Shown in pieces: positions 1 through 5,158 of a stretch of 6,328 nt of DNA. The notes under the pieces are model-generated. The model ran no database searches, was not told the DNA's origin, and saw only the letters and a list, made by a program, of their open reading frames with translations. This DNA is from Dehalococcoidia bacterium (GTDB taxonomy: Bacteria > Chloroflexota > Dehalococcoidia > Lucifugimonadales > JAGWBF01), in contig JAGWBG010000090.1 of assembly GCA_021296015.1 (NCBI GenBank), positions 1-6,328 of the forward strand, in the 5' to 3' direction. The translations under genes were made by a program, and so were the position numbers. Positions within the stretch are counted from its first letter, which is position 1. Each line of letters opens with the position of its first letter.

Positions 1-80
1 GACTGATGAGACTCCCTGGACGGTTACTGGTAAGTTTACCACATCACTTACCCCTTGGTCGCTCCTGCCCAAGACAAACG

Positions 81-109
81 GCCAGGCACGGGTCACACCC
101 GTGCCTGGC
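81..109 (-). terminator. Strong GC-rich hairpin, candidate terminator for leftward transcript
   Basis: A perfect 13-bp inverted repeat (81-93 with 97-109) encloses a 3-nt loop. Read leftward, the stem is followed by CGTTTGTCTT, a moderately U-rich tail. Read rightward, it is followed by AAGCTACC, which has no U-run. The asymmetry favours an intrinsic terminator for minus-strand transcription, such as the unit starting near 796. The tail is not an uninterrupted U-run, so it could also be a structural or 3'-protecting hairpin. Confidence 0.55.
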
Positions 110-161
110 AAGCTACCTCGCATTTGGCCCCGCACATCCGGCCATCACGGCTGGAGAAGCT

Positions 162-181
162 GCCTCAATGCTTGATGAGGC
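162..181. other. Small hairpin (6-bp stem)
   Basis: GCCTCA (162-167) is an exact inverted repeat of TGAGGC (176-181) around an 8-nt loop. No U-tract follows on either strand. It lies in the distal part of the proposed leftward transcript and may belong to its 3' structure. A 6-bp stem of this kind can also occur by chance. Confidence 0.3.
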
Positions 182-278
182 TTTTGCTCTTACGGCCTTG
201 TGAAACGCGGAGCCATCAGCTTCCCTTCGCCTGGCCGCTCTTCATACCCTCGCTCCACCTCCAGACCAGCGGCAGGCT

Positions 279-326
279 TCAGGAAGGGAATATCCATACA
301 TGATTCAGCGCGTACTCTCGAACCAT
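279..326 (-). CDS. 15-codon ORF behind a perfect Shine-Dalgarno; leader peptide or broken gene
   Basis: The ATG at 326-324 is preceded, four bases away, by AAGGAGGT (minus strand of 331-338), a full match to the anti-Shine-Dalgarno core. The frame encodes MVREYALNHVWIFPS and then stops. The stop codon of the upstream 78-codon frame lies inside this ribosome site, two bases before the ATG, the geometry of translational coupling. In the neighbouring minus-strand frame a 35-codon ORF (190-297, beginning MDIPFLKPAAG) runs on past the stop. The short ORF could therefore be the 5' end of a frameshifted small gene of about 45 codons, or a leader peptide. I recognise no family. The ribosome site is clear; the function is unknown. 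Confidence 0.35.
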   Translation of the reverse strand: MVREYALNHVWIFPS

Positions 327-328
327 GG

Positions 329-565
329 CTACCTCCTTTCCCCATCCCCAGAGGCTCGGTTTATTTGCGGGTATCCCTGAAGTGCCTCACTGTTCTTTCT
401 CTCACCGGCACTTTCAGGGGTCTTTGTCGTCTCCTCGTTCACGTATATGTAGTACCTGACCCCAGGCAAGGGCGCGTAGTAGCCCCAGCCTCTGTGACTT
501 ATTCTGTTGTCTGAAGATATGGCCGGCACATCTGGTAGCTTAGCAATCCTTTTCGCTTTTGGCAT
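329..565 (-). CDS. Hypothetical small protein, 78 aa, uncertain
   Basis: An open frame of 78 codons begins MPKAKRIAKLPDVPA and contains an aromatic stretch, GWGYYAPLPGVRYYIYVNEE (residues 26-45), and a charged, low-complexity C-terminus. I recognise no family, transmembrane segment or signal peptide. In favour: it lies downstream of a near-consensus minus-strand promoter (803-831), and its stop overlaps the strong ribosome site of the next short ORF. Against: the purine-rich stretch before its ATG (GGGGCGGGGAA) is not a convincing Shine-Dalgarno, and the leader is more than 200 nt long and looks structured. An in-frame ATG at 610 would extend it to 93 residues but has no ribosome site and directly follows a hairpin. 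It may be a genuine small gene, a decayed gene, or a chance frame within a non-coding RNA. Confidence 0.3.
   Translation of the reverse strand: MPKAKRIAKLPDVPAISSDNRISHRGWGYYAPLPGVRYYIYVNEETTKTPESAGERKNSEALQGYPQINRASGDGERR
375..419. other. Imperfect hairpin (12-bp stem, one bulge)
   Basis: CCCTGAAGTGCC (375-386) pairs with GGCACTTTCAGGG (407-419) when one T is bulged; the loop is 20 nt. It sits inside the 78-codon minus-strand ORF. No U-tract follows on the minus strand. It could be part of a structured transcript, which would argue against the overlapping ORF being under coding constraint. Confidence 0.35.
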
Positions 566-612
566 TTCCCCGCCCCGGTGACCGTGAGTATAATTGTGTC
601 CCCAATCCATCG

Positions 613-625
613 CGTTGGCTCAACG
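613..625. other. Short hairpin beside an ATG (minus strand)
   Basis: CGTTG (613-617) and CAACG (621-625) form a perfect 5-bp stem around a 3-nt loop. On the minus strand it ends two bases before the ATG at 610-608, the position of a ribosome site, and no Shine-Dalgarno is present. This argues against translation from that ATG. Confidence 0.3.
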
Positions 626-636
626 TCAAAATACTG

Positions 637-796
637 CGCTCCAAGTAACCTCGGCCCTCCGGCTCACGCCTTCGGTGGACTTTAGATTTGGGGATTGTCG
701 GCTTGGGCAACTTTCACCTCGACGAATCGAGTTACTCCGCCGTCCTCCCGGCACATCCCGTTCTCTTCTGTCGTTAACCTTGATTGCTTGGAGCGT
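637..796 (-). ncRNA. Candidate structured RNA domain at the 5' end of the leftward transcript
   Basis: The RNA predicted from the promoter at 803-831 should start near 796. Its first bases, CGCUCCAAG (795-787), are exactly complementary to CUUGGAGCG (645-637), giving a 9-bp helix that closes a domain of about 160 nt. Inside are GCCG-GGAGGA-CGGC (752-739), CUCGA-UUCG-UCGAG with a UUCG loop (731-718), and GGC-GUGA-GCC with a GNRA-type loop (670-661). GGUG (718-715) could also pair with CACC (677-674). A closing helix at +1 with internal tetraloop hairpins is the layout of cis-regulatory RNA domains. I compared it from memory with cobalamin, glycine, TPP, THF, ydaO/c-di-AMP, guanidine and SAM-IV consensus elements. 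The segment CACCGAAGG recalls part of the glycine aptamer but the rest does not fit. No known class is assigned. Confidence 0.35.
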
Positions 797-802
797 ATCC
801 TT

Positions 803-831
803 AATATATCAGACTATTATCGGCTTGTCAA
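803..831 (-). promoter_or_regulatory. Sigma70-type promoter, leftward
   Basis: On the minus strand TTGACA (831-826, perfect -35) is followed after exactly 17 bp by TATATT (808-803, five of six matches to TATAAT). Predicted transcription start is near 796. The sequence just upstream (835-885) is AT-rich, as expected of an UP-element-like region, and stands out from the GC-rich surroundings. It would drive the leftward unit that holds the structured leader and the two short ORFs. Confidence 0.6.
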
Positions 832-848
832 TAGGAGTTTTATTGGGA

Positions 849-883
849 ATAAATTCACAAACTGTTGTTATAAATTTCACAAA
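849..883. repeat. Tandem 13-14 bp motif upstream of the leftward promoter
   Basis: ATAAATTCACAAA (849-861) recurs as ATAAATTTCACAAA (870-883), differing by one inserted T. The shared TTCACAAA blocks are 22 bp apart (854 and 876), about two helical turns, so both copies face the same side of the DNA. They lie about 60 and 85 bp upstream of the predicted start at 796, a usual position for activator sites. Read leftward each copy contains TTTGTGAA, which includes the TGTGA half-site of CRP/FNR-type regulators, but there is no matching inverted half-site, so the family cannot be named. Confidence 0.45.
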
Positions 884-976
884 TACGCTGATTTCGTAAT
901 AACCATGGACGGAGGACTGCCCGCCTGGAGAAGGTGAGGACCTAAGCCCAGGGTCCGAGGTGTTTTCGAGAAGGAA

Positions 977-1011
977 GGAACACCAGGACTCACGAAAAGC
1001 CCTGGTGTTCC
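977..1011 (-). terminator. Hairpin, likely terminator of the dienelactone hydrolase gene
   Basis: GGAACACCAGG (977-987) and CCTGGTGTTCC (1001-1011) form a perfect 11-bp stem with a 13-nt loop. Read leftward, the stem is followed by TTCCTTCT, a pyrimidine-rich tail; read rightward it is followed by GATAGTAG. It lies about 105 nt beyond the stop of the leftward hydrolase gene and upstream of the next leftward promoter, so it fits as that gene's terminator. A second, weaker inverted repeat (GGACC 938-942 with GGTCC 952-956) lies just beyond it. Confidence 0.55.
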
Positions 1012-1072
1012 GATAGTAGCCAGTCGCTTTCGATGCTAAAGGTTAACACGTAAGCATGACTGAGTTTTGCGC

Positions 1073-1090
1073 AACATCCCCCGCGATGTT
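1073..1090. other. Short hairpin in the 3' UTR of the hydrolase gene
   Basis: AACATC (1073-1078) and GATGTT (1085-1090) form a 6-bp stem with a 6-nt loop, about 25 nt past the hydrolase stop on the minus strand. The next bases read leftward are GCGCAAAAC, with no U-run, so it is unlikely to terminate alone. The rest of 1012-1115 holds no other feature I can support. Confidence 0.25.
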
Positions 1091-1115
1091 TCCACAAGCC
1101 CGAAGTGGTCCCGGT

Positions 1116-1817
1116 CTAAGCACGCAAGTGCTGCTGGAACCAGGCCAGGAGTTTGTCCCAGGAATCCCCGGCCGCATCGGCTCGGTAGGCGTCGTTGCCG
1201 TTCCACTGGAAGGAGTGTCCGGCCCCTGGGTAGGAGTGGAAGCTGTGGGTCTTGCCGTGACGTGTAAGCTCTGCGTCCAGCTTCCTCATGTCTTCCGGGG
1301 TCGGGTTGGGGTCGTCCTCCCCGAAGAATCCAATTAGGGGGCAACCGATGTTGGCGGTGCGGTCAAAGGGTGCAGGACCATCGCCCCAGACTGCCATGGT
1401 ATTCCCGGGGTAAAAGGCTGCGGCTGCCTTGAGTGACGGGTTGACGGCAGCCATCAGGTAGGATGTCCTCCCACCCAAGCAAAACCCCATGATACCAATC
1501 CTGTCGCCGCGCACCGAAGGGTGTCTCCTCAGAAGGTCAATAGCAGCGTTGACGTCCTTGATGGTATTCTCATCCCTCAGTTGGCTAAATTTGGTCGGGA
1601 TGTCGGTAACGTCCGGGTCTACTCGGTGATGCAGGTCCGGGGCTATAACGGCGTATCCCGCCTGTGATACCCTGTTCACCATCCCCTGTACCCAATCGTC
1701 AAGATACCCATGGTGCATAAGGACAACACCAGGATGGGGCCCCGGGCTATCGGGGATGCTGGTGTATGTCCACATCTGTTGCCCATCCACGTGTACTGTA
1801 CTCCACTGAGACGGCAT
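1116..1817 (-). CDS. Dienelactone hydrolase family protein (alpha/beta hydrolase)
   Basis: A 233-residue protein of the usual size for this family. Family members hydrolyse esters or lactones, classically the dienelactone of the chlorocatechol pathway, but the family is broad and the substrate here is unknown. The triad is visible: nucleophile C113 in GFCLGG (111-116), the acid D169 in FFGEDDP (164-170), and H201 in PGAGHSF (197-203). HHG at 35-37 fits the oxyanion-hole turn after the first core strand (GVVLM). No signal peptide is seen, so it is probably cytoplasmic. I chose the ATG at 1817 because GGAGGG stands seven bases upstream. An in-frame ATG at 1901 would add 28 low-complexity residues, but it lies inside the -10 region of the predicted promoter and so would not be transcribed. 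The gene is divergent from the ABC operon. The family call is firm; its role with the transporter is inferred. Confidence 0.93.
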   Translation of the reverse strand: MPSQWSTVHVDGQQMWTYTSIPDSPGPHPGVVLMHHGYLDDWVQGMVNRVSQAGYAVIAPDLHHRVDPDVTDIPTKFSQLRDENTIKDVNAAIDLLRRHPSVRGDRIGIMGFCLGGRTSYLMAAVNPSLKAAAAFYPGNTMAVWGDGPAPFDRTANIGCPLIGFFGEDDPNPTPEDMRKLDAELTRHGKTHSFHSYPGAGHSFQWNGNDAYRADAAGDSWDKLLAWFQQHLRA

Positions 1818-1820
1818 CTT

Positions 1821-1830
1821 CGTTCCCTCC
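1821..1830 (-). promoter_or_regulatory. Ribosome binding site that fixes the hydrolase start
   Basis: Read on the minus strand, AGGAGGGAACG precedes the ATG at 1817-1815, with GGAGGG ending about seven bases from the start. No comparable site lies before the upstream in-frame ATG at 1901. This settles the shorter, 233-codon form of the gene. Confidence 0.75.
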
Positions 1831-1900
1831 TGACTGGAAAACTGGGCTGCCAATGAGCCTGTGCCCGTTCCGGCATCGGCTGCTGTTGGTGCTTGTGGCA

Positions 1901-1929
1901 ATTCTATCCGTGCTCAAGAGCGCCGTCAA
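1901..1929 (-). promoter_or_regulatory. Sigma70-type promoter of the hydrolase gene
   Basis: On the minus strand TTGACG (1929-1924, five of six) is separated by exactly 17 bp from TAGAAT (1906-1901, five of six). The predicted start is near 1894, giving a leader of about 77 nt to the ATG at 1817. Its position agrees with the start codon chosen from the ribosome site. Confidence 0.6.
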
Positions 1930-1954
1930 GGTCAGTCGGCGAAAAGCGGCGTGT

Positions 1955-1983
1955 TTGACAAGGTTGTGAATATTTGCTATGCT
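1955..1983 (+). promoter_or_regulatory. Sigma70-type promoter of the ABC transporter operon
   Basis: TTGACA (1955-1960, perfect -35) is followed after 17 bp by TATGCT (1978-1983, four of six). A TG at 1975-1976 sits one base before the -10 box, the extended -10 pattern that compensates for a weaker -10. The start is predicted near 1990, leaving a leader of about 165 nt before the binding-protein gene. Its -35 box is 25 bp from that of the divergent hydrolase promoter, so one regulator bound between them could control both. Confidence 0.6.
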
Positions 1984-2037
1984 TTGCCATCCGTCAGGTG
2001 GTGTATACCAAAGTCTGACCCGACGAATAATATGGTT

Positions 2038-2054
2038 TCGTTGGGTCCCAACGA
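2038..2054. promoter_or_regulatory. 17-bp perfect palindrome, candidate operator in the operon leader
   Basis: TCGTTGGG-T-CCCAACGA is a perfect inverted repeat with 8-bp arms and a single central base, about 50-65 bp downstream of the predicted start of the ABC operon. One central base is too little for an RNA loop unless two inner pairs open, so a DNA-binding dimer is the simpler reading. It is flanked by CCCGAC (2019-2024) and GTCGGG (2065-2070), a second inverted repeat with nearly the same centre, and by a direct repeat AAGTCTGA (2011-2018 and 2071-2078). The nested set could also form a larger stem in the mRNA leader. Confidence 0.45.
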
Positions 2055-2154
2055 GCGTGTTCCTGTCGGGAAGTCTGATGGGAGAGCCAGCGCTATTGAT
2101 ATAAGCACCCCGTAACGCAATAAGACACACCGCTAACGGCATGGAGGTGCAGTG

Positions 2155-4071
2155 ATGTTCCGTTCCCCGTTTTTTAAGCCCAGATACCATGTCATGGTCC
2201 CGCTCCTTCTGGTGCTGATGTTGGCGGTAGCAGTGGCGTGCGGAGGAGATGCAACCTCGACCCCAGAACCAACCGACACGCCCCAGCCTACCGCGACGGC
2301 GCAGCCTACCTCACCACCAGCTTCAGAGCCTACTGATACTCCCGTTACCGGTGAGGTGCCTGACCCGACTGCGACCCCGAGAGCCACGCCTCTCCCGACT
2401 CCAACCATCGCAGCCACGCCGGTGCCAACTCCAACAGCCAGACCTACGCCTACCCCGGCCCCCGATGTTGGCGAACCGGTGACATCCCGTCTGGTGGTTG
2501 CCGTACAGCCGCCCGCCCAGCAGTCCACCCTCGATTGCGGGGTACAGGGTGTCGCCCAGTTCCAACACAGGCCCGCGATGGACCTCCTCCTGAGCCTGGA
2601 CCGCTACACCAGCGAGCGCATCCCAGAATTGGCTACCTCATGGAGCTTGTCGCCAGACGGCAAGGAATGGACCTTCAACCTTAAGGAGGGTATACCCTGG
2701 CATTTCGGATATGGCGAATTTACCGCCCATGACGCCGTTAACTCTAGGGCGATTTTCGTCGAGGCAGACTGCCGGGCCAGTGATACTCCGTATTTCCGGG
2801 ACCTCCCGGAGGTCCAGGTTGAGGCGATAGACGACTATACGGTACTTTTCCGCATGATCGCTCGCCCGGACATCCTATTCAATGACAAAGTCGGTCTGAG
2901 GGCGGGCTGGCCCATGACCAGCAAGGCCCAGTGGGACCAGGCATGTCCAAACGCACCCGAAGAGTATGGGGAACTGGGCTTCTGCAAAGCGGGTGAGGAC
3001 GGTGTGGCGGCGAAACCGGCGCGGACCGGCCCATATCAGTTCGTGAGCTTCACGGAAAATGTGGGCTACCTGTATGAGCGGGTCCCCTATGAACACTGGA
3101 GGGTGACCCCGGACTTTGAGCAGCTGGACATGAGGTTTATACGGGAGCCCGCCACTCGGCTGGCTGCCATGCTAACAAATCAAGTTCATCTCTCAGCTCT
3201 CCCCAATACTATCCTCGACCAGGCCATTGACGGAGGGCTGGACACCAGCTTTAGCACGTTCCCGGCCGTTGGCCCCCACTACATGTTCGGTGGACTCTAC
3301 TACGATGATGGAATAAGGGAGCATCTTGACACCTCCTACCCCTGGGCCGCCGAAGGTGAAGTGGGACGCAAGGTGCGGCAAGCTATGAATAAAGCTATTG
3401 ACCGAGACCAGCTAAATAGGGCTTTCTTCCAGGGACGGGGTAGGCCGATGTACGTGGCCGGCGTAGACCCCACCATCCGAGGCTACGTCCCGGCATGGGA
3501 AGAAAGGTTCGAGGAGGCGTACGGCTTTGACCAGGATCGTGCCAGGGAACTTCTTGCCGAAGCTGGGTTCCCCGACGGGTTCGAGACAACCCTGATGGGG
3601 TATGCCACACCCGGCGTACCGGAGATGGCGGACGTTGCCGAGGCCGTAGCCGGCATGTGGGAGGCCGTGGGGATAAAGGTAAATCTGGACGACAGGGAAT
3701 ATGGCAGGTGGCGCCAGGAGTACCGGGAGTTGAGGTCCAACTGCTGTATATACTCCTTCTCAGTCTCCCCGGCGGAGCCGAACACCGTGATATTCTTCTG
3801 GTGGATGCCTGAACGAATCTTCCGTGGCTACACCAGCAACACCCTCAGCTCGATCTTCCGTGCGGCCTTGGAAGAATTGAGTCAGGAAGGTCAGGCACCC
3901 TTCTTCCAGGCAGCACACGAAGAGCTATTCAACGAGTTCTCTCACATACCACTGTTCTACCTGCCTGGTATAGTGACCATAGACCCCAATGTGGTGACGG
4001 ATTACACGTGGTGGGGGAATGCAGGCGGCTTGCACAGCCACCTGGAGTATGTCCAGGTAGTAAGGGAGTGA
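2155..4071 (+). CDS. ABC transporter substrate-binding lipoprotein, family 5 (Dpp/Opp/nickel type)
   Basis: Solute-binding protein of 638 residues that should be anchored outside the membrane and deliver a peptide, metal chelate or other organic solute to the two downstream permeases. Residues 1-28 form a basic N-terminus and hydrophobic core ending AVAVA, with C29 as the lipidation site (lipobox variant with Ala at -3). Residues 34-108 are a Thr/Pro-rich spacer typical of Chloroflexota lipoproteins; it explains much of the extra length. The SBP_bac_5 domain follows: ELATSWSLSPDGKEWTFNL (158-176), FTAHDAVNS (189-197), VRQAMNKAIDRDQLNRAFF (407-425), RARELLAEAGFPDGF (462-476), and a C-terminal HIPLFYLPG (597-605). 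C264-C277 and the pair C530-C531 could form disulfides. GTG 2152 is also in frame, but GGAGGT (2143-2148) is three bases from it and six from ATG 2155, so I chose the ATG. The family is sure; the substrate is not predictable. Confidence 0.93.
   Translation: MFRSPFFKPRYHVMVPLLLVLMLAVAVACGGDATSTPEPTDTPQPTATAQPTSPPASEPTDTPVTGEVPDPTATPRATPLPTPTIAATPVPTPTARPTPTPAPDVGEPVTSRLVVAVQPPAQQSTLDCGVQGVAQFQHRPAMDLLLSLDRYTSERIPELATSWSLSPDGKEWTFNLKEGIPWHFGYGEFTAHDAVNSRAIFVEADCRASDTPYFRDLPEVQVEAIDDYTVLFRMIARPDILFNDKVGLRAGWPMTSKAQWDQACPNAPEEYGELGFCKAGEDGVAAKPARTGPYQFVSFTENVGYLYERVPYEHWRVTPDFEQLDMRFIREPATRLAAMLTNQVHLSALPNTILDQAIDGGLDTSFSTFPAVGPHYMFGGLYYDDGIREHLDTSYPWAAEGEVGRKVRQAMNKAIDRDQLNRAFFQGRGRPMYVAGVDPTIRGYVPAWEERFEEAYGFDQDRARELLAEAGFPDGFETTLMGYATPGVPEMADVAEAVAGMWEAVGIKVNLDDREYGRWRQEYRELRSNCCIYSFSVSPAEPNTVIFFWWMPERIFRGYTSNTLSSIFRAALEELSQEGQAPFFQAAHEELFNEFSHIPLFYLPGIVTIDPNVVTDYTWWGNAGGLHSHLEYVQVVRE
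2254..2478 (+). repeat. Low-complexity Thr/Pro codon tract inside the binding-protein gene
   Basis: This stretch encodes residues 34-108, with recurring TPT, TPEPT and PTPT units made from ACN and CCN codons. The approximate repetition comes from composition, not from exact unit copies. It works as a flexible spacer between the lipid anchor and the binding domain. Such tracts vary in length between relatives and create long spurious antisense frames. Confidence 0.7.
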
Positions 4072-4119
4072 GGTAGGGAATAAGCTTCCCTGGCTTTTCA
4101 AGAACCATAGCGAAAGACC

Positions 4120-4153
4120 TCGCCCCCAGTTCCTTTGCCAGGGCTGGGGGCGA
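4120..4153 (+). other. Intercistronic hairpin between binding protein and permease genes
   Basis: TCGCCCCCAG (4120-4129) and CTGGGGGCGA (4144-4153) form a perfect 10-bp GC-rich stem, extendable by U-G, U-G and C-G pairs into the 14-nt loop. The following TTGTAACTAAG is not a U-run, so complete termination is unlikely. It lies 48 nt past the binding-protein stop and 48 nt before the first permease. In binding-protein operons such hairpins protect the upstream mRNA end or attenuate, so the binding protein is made in excess over the permeases. That role is inferred here. Confidence 0.6.
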
Positions 4154-4201
4154 TTGTAACTAAGGACTCAAGTCTCGTCTACTACTCCGCAAGAGGTAGA
4201 G

Positions 4202-5122
4202 ATGCAGCGTTATATCATCCGGCGCCTCGGCCAGTCGGTACTTGCCATGCTGGTCATAAGCATTGTCATCTTCAGCCTGGTCCGGGTCAGCGGCAACGTC
4301 CTGGACTACATGCTACCCCAGGAGGCGACCCAGGAGATGTACGACTTGGTAGAGAAAGCCTGGGGTCTGGACAAGCCTGTACACATACAGTATTTGGTGT
4401 ACATGGGGAATTTGGTCCAGGGAGATTTGGGGGAATCGGGTAGCTTCCGTGGTAAGACTGTGTCTGAACTCATCGCCAGCCGGTTTCCCAGCACGCTGCA
4501 ACTTTCAGGATTTGCCCTGCTGATAAGCACCCTCATGGCCGTGCCCATAGGGGTTATTGCGGCGGTGAAGAAGGACACACCCCTGGACTACTTAGGCAAG
4601 ATAGTTGCCCTCATAGGCCAGTCGGCCCCGGCCTTCGCTATCGGTCTAATCCTCATGTGGATATTTGCCGTGGAGTTGGGATGGCTTCCGGCCTCCGGGA
4701 AGGGGGGCATTAAGCACATGATACTCCCGGGCATCGCCCTGGGGTGGTTCCAGGTGGCGGCGTTGATGCGCCTGACGCGCTCTTCCATGCTGGAGGTGCT
4801 GGACAGCGAGTACGTCAAGCTGGCTCGAATCAAGGGTGTACCGGAGTGGAAAGTCATCTGGAAACACTGTTTCCGCAACGCCCTCATCGTTCCGCTCACA
4901 TATATGGGGCTTATCGGCGCCGTGCTCATCACCGGTGCAGTGGTCACCGAGACCGTCTTTGCCTGGCCTGGCCTGGGTCTGCTGGTCATCGAAGCCATCA
5001 TAACCCGGGACTACCTGCTGGTGCAGGGTGTGGTGCTCTTCTTTACCGCCGGCTTCATCTTAATTAACTTACTGGTGGACATTGTGTATGCCTACGTTGA
5101 CCCACGCATCCGATACGCTTGA
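4202..5122 (+). CDS. ABC transporter permease, DppB/OppB type
   Basis: Inner-membrane channel subunit of 306 residues, the normal length for DppB-like permeases. It starts with the usual YIIRRL and a first membrane segment (about 11-30). The extracytoplasmic loop contains the family-typical MYDLVEKAWGLDKPVHIQYL region (46-65) and GDLGES (74-79). Further hydrophobic segments lie near 100-122, 133-158, 172-190, 230-252 and 274-296. The EAA loop that docks on the ATPase is EYVKLARIKG (203-212) followed by KHCFRNAL (221-228). TETVFAWPGLGLL (249-261) and the C-terminal YVDPRIRY (298-305) are diagnostic. A weak site, AGAGGT (4192-4197), precedes the ATG by four bases. It pairs with the DppC-like permease 36 bp downstream. 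The substrate is unknown. Confidence 0.94.
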   Translation: MQRYIIRRLGQSVLAMLVISIVIFSLVRVSGNVLDYMLPQEATQEMYDLVEKAWGLDKPVHIQYLVYMGNLVQGDLGESGSFRGKTVSELIASRFPSTLQLSGFALLISTLMAVPIGVIAAVKKDTPLDYLGKIVALIGQSAPAFAIGLILMWIFAVELGWLPASGKGGIKHMILPGIALGWFQVAALMRLTRSSMLEVLDSEYVKLARIKGVPEWKVIWKHCFRNALIVPLTYMGLIGAVLITGAVVTETVFAWPGLGLLVIEAIITRDYLLVQGVVLFFTAGFILINLLVDIVYAYVDPRIRYA

Positions 5123-5158
5123 TTCCCACTGCCCGACCGGGTTGGAGGGTGTTGCCCT

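Noticed and set aside
2..178. Plus-strand frame open from the left edge (reading TDETPWTVTGKF...)
   Set aside because: It runs straight through the 13-bp hairpin at 81-109, has no recognisable similarity, and lies in a region where the other signals point leftward.
300..330. tRNA-like T-arm motif (GGTTCGAGA, minus strand)
   Set aside because: The flanking bases do not form a 5-bp T-stem and no acceptor or anticodon arm is nearby.
589..594. Perfect TATAAT on the plus strand
   Set aside because: No acceptable -35 box lies 16-18 bp upstream, the TG is one base out of register for an extended -10, and no plus-strand gene follows.
651..680. Glycine-riboswitch-like segment CACCGAAGG in the leftward leader
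   Set aside because: The downstream aptamer core of the glycine riboswitch is missing and the surrounding helices do not fit, so no riboswitch class is claimed.
594..899. 101-codon plus-strand frame with a hydrophobic C-terminus
   Set aside because: No ribosome site precedes it. The hydrophobic end comes from the AT-rich promoter region, and it lies antisense to the structured leader.
1818..1901. N-terminal extension of the hydrolase to the ATG at 1901
   Set aside because: The added 28 residues are low complexity and unlike the family. The ATG overlaps the predicted -10 box, and the GGAGGG site supports the ATG at 1817.
1747..2190. 147-codon minus-strand frame across the intergenic region
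   Set aside because: It overlaps the hydrolase start, both divergent promoters and the binding-protein ribosome site. It has no family resemblance and looks like a chance frame.
2133..2528. 131-codon minus-strand frame rich in Gly and Val
   Set aside because: It is the antisense reading of the Thr/Pro-rich spacer codons in the binding-protein gene; low complexity explains its length.
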